Positions 45,501 through 57,500 of a stretch of 64,000 nucleotides of DNA are shown one piece after another. Each line of letters begins with the position of its first letter. Positions within the stretch are counted from its first letter, which is position 1. Both the position numbers and the translations under genes were made by a program. Under the pieces are notes generated by a model. That model was not told where the DNA came from and ran no database searches. It was given only the letters and a program-made list of their open reading frames with translations. The DNA is taken from NCBI GenBank assembly GCA_947396885.1, contig OX377202.1:85912408-85976407 (forward strand). The letters are read 5' to 3'. The stretch comes from Heligmosomoides polygyrus polygyrus. Taxonomy: Eukaryota; Nematoda; Chromadorea; Rhabditida; Heligmosomidae.

Positions 45501-48500
45501 CGAGAGCAGAAACACACCGCTCATTTGGGAACCGATCCACAGCAGGTTTCGAGCTTAGCTTGAAGTGAAAGGGACCAAAGGAGGGCCGTTGTCCACGTAG
45601 AAGCGGGTCCTCTAGCCAATACCTGAAGACCACGTGTGTGGTCGATTACCATTAACCCATTACCTCACCAATCGTGAATCTGCCCTCTGCTCTTTAACAT
45701 CCGAGTATATGTGCATGCACTTATGACCGTCGTTTTTTTGCGGCGTGCAAGGTCGATCAGAGATCGATCCAATCTTCTCAAATCAGAAAATCTGATTTTT
45801 TACTGTGCGTTCACTCAGACTTAAAATTTTTGTGGCGGAATAATAATTGCATAGGTGGTCAGCTTCAAGTGGAAAATAATTGCTTTTTCATGAAAAACGA
45901 AGGTTTTGAATCCGTTCGGCCGTACTCATGTCGAAGACCGCTACGGAGAAGCTTGTTTTATTTTATTTTATAATAATCACGACTTAAAAAAATTTATATG
46001 ACATAATTTCACTCTTTGATGCCCTTTTCATCGGAAGGTAGTTCCTACTTCTTCCCGTGCACCATAGTCGAACAGCAATAATCGTGGTGACCTACCTGGA
46101 CTCAAGACTTCAATGACCAGCGTTTGCGGAGAAAGAATTCGTGGATCGAGGAACCTTGGCGTGAGAATCTCACCCAACTGAAATGAGGCAGCATTTCTTT
46201 TACATTAGTCAGTCGCACAATTCTATTGACGCTATTTGCTGAAAGAGGCAGGGGAAATGATTAGTATTTGATTACTTCATGAGGGTGTCTACGTTCAAGT
46301 GCAGTATTAAGTCACAATACGGGTTGGTGGTAATCCTTGAGCATTTCAATCTGGTATGCGATGGAGCACATTCCAGCTTGACGACACGAGAAAAACTGCT
46401 ACATAAGACAGCAAGTGGAAGAATATCACATAAGCGCACAGGTGGAGGATTTGGAGATCAAGAGCTTTAACGCACTGAAGAACGCCTGCAAGAATTGAAA
46501 ATTTAAATTGAAAACTGGCGTCTTTGGCAAGAACCTTCAGTACATATACGCCGAACTAATTTCACTGACTCGTGCTTTTCAATTCTGCTCTGCTCATAAG
46601 ATTTCATTACAAGAATTCACTTTAGAGCAGGGGAGTTTTCATGGTTTTTCTCACATTACATTTCACACGCGCTTACACAAAGTTGGAATCTTTTCTGTTT
46701 TTCTTGTGTTCACACTCTTTTCATTTCCTATATCTTTTGTTTTCGAAAGGGTTTTTCTAAAAAGTTGAATCCTTCTTCAATCCGTGCTGTCATAGTACCT
46801 GCAAGATAAAAGCCTCTAAATAATTTTGAAATTACTTCTGTCGTTAACTGTACGTGACAACGTGCCTGTTCTTTTCATTCAATTAGTTTTGCATTTGGAA
46901 AGTAGCAAATATATGCTTAATCAAACAGACTATTTGCTTTCTTGAGCACTTCGTATGAGCTACAATTTGACACTAAGCTCTCACCAACTTGTTGTGCTAA
47001 AGACGAAAATCAGATGAACAATTATTTAACACTCACAAGCACTTCAGGGCTCATTATCCATGTGTGAAGGGCACGTGGTGAGAGTACGTCAAATCTGAAC
47101 GCGGTTGGTGAGAGGATCCGAGCGATTAGCGCATTCGGCGAAAGAATGGCAGCCAGAAACACTCGCGGTGACAGTATCTCGGCCTGAAATCGACACAGCA
47201 GTCAATTAAAAGGGATGCCGTGGGGTCAGCTTTTAAACTAGACACAACGAAAGCAAGAAGTGGCCTTAAGCCTGCTATAGCGATGCTTTTTTGCAATGGA
47301 AACTCTAGTGCAAGGCGAGGCTCGAACGCCCACCTCCTGCTGACCGAGAGGAGTCTTGACAGCGATGATAACCACTTCTATAAAGACCACCAGCTGCACT
47401 AGTTCCATGCTGATATCAGTGCCCGGCACATCCCGATATATGAGTGAGTGCTGATCGGTCCCACGAGGTGTGGACACGGCGTTCATGATTTAACAACGTG
47501 GTGAAGTAATGAAGGAGAGTGTTCATCTGCAGCAAGAGGTTGAGGTTCTAGTCTAGCCTGGCGCTGGGGAGCTGATCGCAGCAAAGCATCGTAACGAGAG
47601 CTTACAACCTGACTTCCAGTCAGTTGAGGCACAAGAAGTTGGCTTGTAGTAAGCCTATTCATGAGCCGCTGAACACTCGATGATTTTACTCGGTGAGATG
47701 CACGTTCTGATTCAGAAGTGATGTCAGATGGTCCACTGATTAAAACAAGTTTGCAATCTTGTTATGAGCACTATCCTGTGACCTACAGTAACCTTTTCCT
47801 TAGGCGATTTTATCTGGAAGGGTATTCTATGATACGAAAGCAATAGGTTGGTTCGCAAGTATTTCTGGCTGTTTTTGCCACCTTATTTTCCATCTTGGTA
47901 AGGTAGATCTCTTCGAGGCATCGTTATTCTTGCGGTAACTTTTTTACTTTAAACGTTATCCCTCCACACGTCAAAAAGTTCTCCGCATTATGTCACCTTA
48001 AAATGAACCTGATATCTCAACCTAATGTTCTCTAGTTTAAAATAAAAAGTGTTCAGCTCAAAATAAGAACTGCCTTTTTAAACGTTAAAATGGTATACAT
48101 ACAATGCAGTTGAATATTCTTTTAAACTTACAAGGAGAGCCTCCGGAGTGGCGGTGAGCCTTTACGATGCAATTTTTACAGGATGTAGGGTCCCGTGTGG
48201 AGAGTCCAAAACCATAGTTACTTTTTTCGGAATGCTCTTCTGTGGTCGAAAAAAAGACCGTGTGGACGCGTGAGCGTGAAGTTCACGGCGCACTGCTGCC
48301 ACCCAGCCCGATGTGGTCGGTTGGCGTAGTGGTAGCGGAGTCGTCCCTCGAGCACGCTGAGGGGTTCGATGGTTCGGTCCCGAGTGTCGCCATTGGTCTT
48401 GCACATATCGGATCGTTATTATATGGGTTTGCGTGATCACCTGGGTCTATATGCACACGATTAATGCTTTTAGTATTTAAACCTAGCCTTTTTAGGCTTT

Positions 48501-51500
48501 CATTTGAGTTACCTCTCAGTGGATCATATTTGAACTGTTTCATCTCCACAACGATACCGTAAATCCACACAACGTGGTTTACGTGGAGATAAACTCATTT
48601 TACTCTCACTTTTAATGTAGTCTCACACACTACGGGTCCAGCTCCTAAGAAGCTTTTTTCGTTAACAAACCAGACCGCTAGGTTTGTCACAGGTTTAAGT
48701 GCGAAATGTTTGTGAGAAGTGTTAACTTTTGAAAGGTATAAGTTCAGCCTTGCTGAATTCAGCGATGAATTTATAAGTACAGAATGCTGTCATTTTAGGG
48801 ATGTTGAAGATGGTATCAGTAGTCCAACGTAAGACCTACCAGTAACAGTCTTGGAAAGAGGATCTCATCGATGAACGCTTGCGGCGACAACGTCACCACT
48901 TCTAGTACGGCACCACCGCGGATCAGGTGAGTAAAGGCTATTGGTGATAGCGTGACAAATTCTACGCCTTCGTGCTTTTCTTCCAAGTCGTCATAATCCG
49001 ATTCCTCATGAATCCCTCCTTCACGGCTCGCTTCTTCATAATCATTCTCCGCGTGCTTCGCCTCCTTGTTGTTCCTCATCTCATGCTCCGTCTCCTCGTT
49101 TTGTTTCTGGACACCGGCGCTCTTCGACTGTACTCTACGCGATTTTCCATTGACAGCTCTACGTTTCCGTCTAATACCTGAATCACTCAAACAGTTGTCT
49201 GATGGGTCGTTTGAATGCGAGAGGTTTTATTTGCCACCTTGACTGTTCTCCGAGAGTAGCCGTGATGGCCCATCTAGAGCAGATAGTGCACGAATATCTT
49301 GCTCAATTCTTGCGACTTTCTCTTCCTTTGATAGTGAGCCAAGGAAAGTGACATTCAGTCCATGGAGAGCTTGCTCTGAAACTACAGTTGATTATCCTTA
49401 TCTAATATGAATTCACTTCTGTCGCGCTCTCCCTGAATAACAATTCATTTTCAGCGTTTTTTATTAAGTCAGTAAATCAGAGTGAAATCTTCCTCCCTCT
49501 CTAAGATAGATCCAGCATTTGAAACATGTACCTCGTCGATCGTAGACTAACTCCAGTTGCTTCTCATTCATGAATGCATATCCATTCCGATTATAGTCCT
49601 GTCGCTGTTCATTGTCGAGACTAGCATGTGCTCTGAATGTGAGATCTCTGAAGTTGGGTGAGCAAATAAAATACGGTTCAAACTACAAATCTCCATCGAT
49701 AAACGAGCAATTATAAAATTTCAGAAGTAGACTATGTCAAAGCTAATTAAGATAAAATACGATTAGTAAAGAAGCGGTTCGGAAGAGAAGCCAAATAGCG
49801 CAAATCTAGAGGAAACAAAAGAACGGAACACGAAAGCGTATCCTTCTTAAGAGCTAACATACAATAGAACTATACCAACTATAATTTCTGAAAAAAGTCG
49901 GTCAAAGATTCTTACATAGTGAGCTGTAACTCCAGACGTAATCACGGTCCCCTCTCGTCATAAGGCGTCTGAAGGGACCGGAGAAAATCTGCGTTATAAC
50001 GGGAGTCGCATCCTAACCGAAGCTGACCAGTTTTTTATGCATAGATTTTTCTAAATTCTAATCCATTGACAAAATATGGCTATAGCAATAACATCTGAGA
50101 CCATGAAGTAGGGGAATAAAACTACTTTAAATCATTAATGAAGCTCTGTCTCTAGGGATGCTCTCTGTTATATGCTCAAGTGTGACAAATATTTAAAGGA
50201 TAAAGGATAAAGGACGGCGTAACTCAATCCCTTTTGGGATGCGCCAGCGCATTCTACTTCTACGGGATGTCGTGGAGGCTATCACCTGTATCACCTGTCG
50301 TCCCGTTGATCATCGACTTGCTCGAGCGGGCGCCAGCAGCGTCTCCATTCGTCCCTGTCGCGTGCCAGAGTGGTCCAATGGATCCTCCTCGCTCGAGGGA
50401 CACGAAGAGCGTCATATCGGTCGTTCAGGGCTTTCACGAAGAAGTCCGACCAACGCGTTGGTGGGCGTCCTGGTGTTCTTTTGACATCCCGCGGAATCCA
50501 ATCTGTGACGACTCTCGTCCAGCGGGTGTCTGCGAATCGCATTACGTGGCCGGCCCACCTAATTTTCGACGACTTGGCCCATGCGACAGCGTCTCTGATC
50601 TTCGAACGTCGGCGAAGCTCGGAACTCCGGAGGCCTTCTCTCACTTGCGTGAGTCGTGTCACTCCGAGCATCGTCCTCTCGATTCCACGCTGCGCGACGC
50701 TGATCGCGTGTTCATCCTGCTTTCGTATAGCCCAGGTCTCTGAGGCGTACGTTAGGGCAGGAAGAACAGTGGAGTCGAATAGGTGGGCACGGAGTCGGAC
50801 GTTCTTCGTTTTCTTCACGACTTCTTCGACGCTCTTGAAAGCTTCCCAAGCCGCTCGTTTCCTCCTGCTCAGCTCTGGTGCTAGGTCGTTGGCCATGTTG
50901 ACTTCGCGACCCAGATACACATAGCTGGAGCATTCGGAGATGTTCGTTCCGTTGAGCGAGAATGGGGCATCAGAAACCTATCCGTTCTTTATGAACATCG
51001 TCTTCGTAAGATTCAGCTGCAGTCCAACGCTTCCACATACACGATCGAAGTCGGCCAGCATTCGTTCCGCTTGACTGATGCTCGGTGTTATGAGCACGAT
51101 GTCGTCAGCGAAGCGAAGATGGTGCAGTTGCCGGCCGTCGACCTTCACTCCCATGTCTTCCCACTCTAGTTCGCGCATGACGTTTTCGAGGGTGGCGCTG
51201 AAGAGCTTCGGGGATATGGTATCCCCTTGTCGAACCCCTCTCTTCACGTCAATGACGACGTCGTTGTAGAATGGTGAGATCTTGGTCGTGAATCCACTGT
51301 ACAGCTCTCGAAGGACTCTGATGTACTGAGTAGGAACGCCCTGGGTGAGCAGAGCTTCCATGACCGCTTCAGTCTCGACGGAGTCGAATGCCTTCTTCAG
51401 GTCGATGAACGTAAGGCACAGCGGCAGCTTGTACTCTCGCGACACTTCGATGAGCTTCGTAATGGTGTGTATGTGGTCGATCGTGCTGAATCCTCTCCGA

Positions 51501-54500
51501 AATCCTGCTTGTTCGCATGGCTGTCCTTCGTCCAGCGTTCTACTAATCCTATTCAGGATGACTCGAGTGAACAGCTTGTAGACTACGGACAACAGGCAGA
51601 TCGGGCGATAGTTGCCAATGTCGTGCACGTCTCCCTTCTTGTACAGCAAAACGGTCTTGCTGGTCTTCCACTGAGATGGAACCTTGCATTCGGACAGGTA
51701 GCGTGTGAAGAGCCGCGCCAAGGTATTGATGAGCGCTGGCGGGAGGTTCTTCAGGTGTTCAGCTCTAATCCTGTCAGGACCGGGTGCTGTACGTTTCTTC
51801 ACCGACGAGATGGCGTGTCGGATCTCGGAGGGGAGAACAGAGGGGACGACGTATCCATCCTGCGGAAGATGGCATGGGGGCAGGTGAACGTGGCTATCGA
51901 AGAGATCGGAGTAGAAGTCGTGGATGACTTTCTCCATGGTCCTTCTGGAAGAGGTGACGGTTCCGTCAGGACGTCGGAGAGCGGTCATCTTGGTCTTGAA
52001 GTTGGCGAAGTTCCGGCGGGCATTGCGGATGCTCAGCCCTGCCTCTGCTGCTTCAGCCAACACTTCCGCCCTTCTCTCCTTGAGATCTTCCTTTATCGCC
52101 GCTCTGCATAGCTTTGCAAGCTCGGACGTCAGTTGGTAGTTGCCTGACGCTCGTGCTGCTCCACGCTGGCGTATCAGCTCGAGAGTTTCCGGAGACAGGC
52201 GTCTCTTGGTGGTCTTCAAGCTCTCGGCTCCCTTAGCACTATCGTGGAGATGGTGCACGAAACGATCGTATTCCTCGTCGACGTTGTCCATGACGGCATC
52301 CTCCCAAAGGCCGACAAGAGAGGTGTAGAGGTCCCAGTTGATGGTCGTTCTGGGACTCCTCTTCTTGAACTTCGCGGCCTTCTCTCCTTGACGCGAAAAG
52401 CGGAACCTCGCGCGAAGGAGGCGGTGGTCCGATCCCGTGTAGAACTTGGGGACAACGGAGACATCGGTCAGGCAATACTTGCGATTGAAGATGATGTGGT
52501 CGATCTCGTTGTGGAACTGGCCACCGGGGGATTCCCAGGTCCATCGTAGGGAGGGAGGCTTCTGGAACTGCGAGTTTCCATGGATGGTCTTGGTCGACAT
52601 GATAAACTCAGACAGCCTTTCACCTTGCTCGTTCCACTCCAAACCGTGGGTTCCGATGTGAAGTTCTTCCGGCTACCTTCGTGGCCCGATCTTGGCGTTG
52701 AAGTCGCCGACGATCACCTTGTAGAAGGTGTGATCTTCCTTATAGAACTTCTCCAGCTCCACGTGGAAGGCCTCGACGTCTTCGTCATCGTAGTCGGATG
52801 TTGGGGCATACGCGACGAACACAGTCAAGGCTGGCACGGAGCCACATCGCTTCAGTCGCAGACGTCCGATTCGGCTTGTCAGAGACTCGTACGAATCGAT
52901 GTTCATGGCCAAGTGCGTGTTGACGAGGACACCAACGCCGCCTACTCCCCTGCTGTCGCATGTTCCGAGGAACAGTTCTTCTCCGGAGTCGTAGGCGGCG
53001 TGTAGGGGGTGGTGTCTTCTCGTCTCGGTCAGTCCGATGACGTCGTACTTGATCTTCTTGGCTTGCATCATCAGGTCCTCGACGGATGCTTCCGACGCAA
53101 GCGTGCGGGCGTTGTAAGTACAGATCGTCATCCTAGTCCTTCTCAATTTGCGCAGCCTGGTTAGGCCCTGAGATTTTAGCAGCCTCTCCGTACTCGTCCT
53201 TCCCATCGCTGCAGAAATGGGGGCTCTTTCGGGGTCAGGGGAATGAGGCCCTTTAGTGCTGCTGTGTTTGACTGGAATACAACACGGGTAGCTAGTCAGG
53301 CTCTGTCGTGCGGGCGGGGTACTCCGGGCAGCCAGCCAGACTGCCCGAAGGGACGGGGCGAGACTTAAGGCGGCCTCGAATCGCCTTACGATGTACTCCC
53401 AGTCTACCGAGTGCAAGCTTTTGGCCGAGCCGACACAGTTACAATCCGCACAGTCACGGACACATCCACGCACCCTGTGCACGAACATGCCGCTCCCACG
53501 CACAAGGAACGCGTCGACCCGACACAGCAGGAGCAAGGAGTCCATCCCCTGCATCCGACCTGCGTCTCTGGGCAGTACACGGTCGCATTTGGTTCGCGTT
53601 TAATTCCCCTATCCACCACCCGGGGACGCGCCACGTGGCCCTGCGACAAGCGGCCCGAGATCCCTCTTAACAAGAGAGCCCGAAGGCTCTCTATCGAGGG
53701 AGATCCGTGGGTGGAGGCTATACGAATGCGTATTTGGCCACACAATGACTTGCAGTGGCCAGCCGATGAACAAGTCAGCACTTTACCCTTCCCAGACGCG
53801 TCTGGTACCAATTCACCGACCCCGGAGGGATGGAAGGCTTGGTTGGCCTGGGCGGAAAATCCGAACCAGGTGCACGCGACCGTCAGCGCCTCCTCCGACT
53901 GCGCTACACGCGCTCGGCAAATCATGCCGCCTCCACGACAAATATTTATGTTTGCGAAATAACGAGTACGAGGCGGAGGTTAGACATGGTCAACAACAGA
54001 ACTGTGTAGCCTGATGCAGGAAACATTTGTTGCGATCAAAACTCTCGCGCCAAGAGGGACTCGAGCCGGCACTCGCTGCCTTCCTGACGGGGTGTCAGCC
54101 CGCTATACCATCAGCGCCGGTAAACTGCGCGCCACACCCGCGATATCCCGGTTGCACATGGCTTATCAGAGGCTGGATTCATAAACGACTTACAGCAGCT
54201 TAGCAGAGAAAATAGAGCCGAAATCCCTGATAGCGCGGCTTATCAAGCAATGTCGCTGCGCTATCAGGGATTTCGGTAGTATTTTCTCTGCTAAATTGCT
54301 GTAAGTCGTTTATGAATCCACCCAGTACTCTCCCTTGATTTGGGAACGCTAAGTGCGATCAAACAGGGCTGTCGCTGTAATCCTGGTCGAAGAGTGAAGT
54401 CTCAAGTCCCGCTGACAGTTCTGACCGTAACAAAACCTCCCCAAGCAGCATACAGCCTCAATATCACCTCCTCTAAACTCAAAACAAATGTGTAGGGCAC

Positions 54501-57500
54501 CGCCTTGACCTCTCCCAACATACGGCAACTTCTAAAAACTACCGGCTACCGGAAGTCTTCCAAAATGAAAACTTTTGTTAGCCGCACACGCATGAAAAAC
54601 GTTGATGTGCATCCAGTATTGATATTGATAATGATAATGATATTTATTACATGTTACATTCACATGTGAAAACAAATAAAAGCAATAATGGTGTAACAGA
54701 TACCCACGAAAGGAAACTAAACAGCAACAGCATTTAAACATTAGAAATAAGATAAAACAGTGGTAGGAAGAAAATAAGAGCGAAATGCCATGAATAGGCT
54801 AAATGCGTGAAGAACCCCGCTTGCATAGCTTTTGGTATTCTGCTCCCGCCCTGTGAGCAAAGAAAGACGTTCTCACTGAAGTCTTGGCCAGTGGTAGAAA
54901 GATCTTTTGGATCTAGCCTCTGGTAGGGGAATTGCGAATGATGAAGAAGGAACCGCCCAGACGAACACAACCAGTCACTGTTTCTTGTACCATTGCTACA
55001 TCTATGATTTTTTTCTGCATTCATTCTTGCACTCTGCATTCAAGAGTTGGTAGCCCTAAGACTACATTACGTTGAGTGCCGTTGGGTATGCCCCTATAGT
55101 CAAAATTGCCTGTTCTTAATAGAGTTTCCCTTGTGGAGTAAATTGTGCTTCTTCCAACTGGTTAATCAGCCTCTTCTTCTTTCGACTAAATATGGTGGTC
55201 CTCAGTTCAACAGTTCCGGCTGTATTTTGCTGCACGTCTACCGCTATATTCGACTGTGCTGATCTTTCTGGTTCTACGAGCACTTCTGTGGCGAGGTGCG
55301 ACTTCACCTGTTCGAGTTTCGCCACCGAGAAAGGTCTATTTTACCTCTATCTTCTTTTCCGTCAGTCGGCCAGCGTTTTTCTATCGATACCACACCGATC
55401 GATCTTCTGTGATCGTCACTGCGGCTGGGGCAAAGAGTTCCTCGATTCTAAGCCGCTTCCATAGGTCTATTGTACCTCTTGTTCTCAGAGTTCAATTTGT
55501 CTGATGGAGACACCGGTTGCTCCGATTTCGCTTCAGATGCGGCGTGGGAAAAGGCCCAAGTTATCGACAGCAACGCCACCGGACATGCCGGACTTCGATT
55601 CCGCTGTCGACCTCCTTCGTAAGGATTCCAACCTGCCGTCGCATCTGCGAGTCGTCATCGGCCACCTTCTCGAAATTCAGGACCAGTTTTCTACCGTAGT
55701 TGCTCAGAACCAAGAGCTTGTTGAGGAAAATAGAGCCTTACAGCAGAGACGAGATGAATTGCTCAAAGAAAACGCCTCTCTGCAGTCCGAAATCGATAAG
55801 CTGAGATCTGAATTTGTTTCCAAAGATAATCTTTCTCCTCAATCCAATGTTGTTTCTTTTTCTCCTGTGTCGTACGAAGAGGTTGAGCGTAAGAGATCTG
55901 TGGTAATTTCCTGTATTCCCGAGAGTTTCGCTCCTATTTATTCTTCAAGAGTGATCCATGATATTGCTCATCTTCGCCAACTCTTTGACTATCTTCAAAT
56001 TGATTGTCAGCTATTCTGTTTGTACCGCATGGGTCGTATTTCTGGTAGGCCCCGTCTACTCAAAGTTGTTTTACCGTCTTCATTCTACGCAAATCTTATC
56101 ATTCGTAGAGCACCCAGGCTCAAGAATTTTCCTATCAGAGGAATCTATGTGAGGCCTTCGCTCTCTAAGTCAGAAAGGGAGCGTTTGAAGTCTGAAAGAA
56201 GTGCCACAACTAAGTCTCCGCCTATTGTTCGTAATGCTTCTTCTCAATTGGTTGTTTCTCATCAAAGTTTGGTACCCTCATCTCAAGCCACTCCAGTCCC
56301 CATTTCTTCTTCCCAACAGGGAAACGTGTAGGACATCCTCGGAGCGGTACTACTTTCCTGTCTTATACTGCAGCAAATATTCGATCTATTGCTAAAAACA
56401 AGAATGAATTACTTTCTGTTCTGCAAGACCCAAACACGGACATTGTTTCGCTTTCAGAAACGTGGCTCAGCTCTGCCACTGACTTGGCTTCTCTTCTCGG
56501 TGACTTAAGCCCTCATTTTGAAATCCTCCGGTGTGATCGTGCGCGGAAAAGAGGTGGAGGTGTGGCTCTATTTATAAGGAGGATTTATTCACCAGTGCTT
56601 GTTTTTAAGGAGTCCGTCCCTCTTGCATACGATTTTCTTTGTGCAGACATTGCGTTTGGCAATGATGCAGTGAGAATTGTCTCTGTCTACAGAACCCCAA
56701 GTTGTTCAGCTAGTATGACGGTTCAGATGACTAAAGCAATCAGCGATGCGCTCTCATGCAATACGCCATGCGTTATCACTGGCGATTTTAATTTCCCTGA
56801 CATTGTTTGGAATTGTAATATTTCTTCTATGAACCAGGCCTCTAAAGTATTCGTAAATATGTATCGTTCGCACGCACTTACGCAACATGTCAAGGCACCG
56901 ACCCGTGGTAACCACATCCTTGACCTAGTGTTATCAAGCTGCGATTCCCTTGTCAGTAATCTAACGATTGAGCCTCCTCTGGGTACAAGCGATCACTGTT
57001 CGGTCCATTTTAATCTAAGATTTCCCAAGGATTGCTCTCAGCCCAAACTAAGAAGAAGCTTCAAGGCAGCGAATTTTGATTTCATTTTGAGCTACCTTGC
57101 AGATGTAGACTGGTATGGCTCTCTTAATTCCGTGCCGTCAGTTGAAAAGAAATATGAGTTGTTTCTAGCTATTCTGCATCACTGTATTGAGTCCTTTGTA
57201 CCCTTGCAAAGAATTTCTGCTTCGAAGCTTCCTTCGTACCTGGTAACTCTGTCTCGTTTGCGGTCTAAAGCGTGGTTTAAGACCAAAAACAGCGGTGACC
57301 CAGCCGAGCTAGTTAAGTTTAAGGCTTTAAATGAAAGGTTCTCTCGTAGGTTGGAGAAATTTTATTCTCATGTTGAAAGGAAGGTTATCGAGACTGGGCA
57401 CAAACAAATGTTCTATAGATTACTCAATTCAAGGCTTTCTGGAAGAACTACTATAGGGTCATTGACTACTTCTGATGGTAATATTGTTAGGTCTGATAAG

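Larger units (their letters stand above)
50184..53948 (-). mobile_element. SINE copy 2, split by RTE copy C
   Basis: The SINE (50196-50282 plus 53722-53936) is on the minus strand, between exact 12-bp duplications gacaaatattta (50184-50195 and 53937-53948). Its A box reads tagcgcagtcgg near 53907-53896 and its tail is tcctttatcctttatcctt at 50213-50196. It is homologous to the SINE at 34839-35141 over the whole length. RTE copy C later inserted in its distal part. Confidence 0.85.

Noticed and set aside
48972..49181. 69-codon plus-strand hydrophobic frame
   Set aside because: It is antisense to the acidic exon 49177-48840.
54048..54128. Functional tRNA gene
   Set aside because: No U at position 33 of the putative anticodon loop and a short acceptor stem; more like a SINE head.
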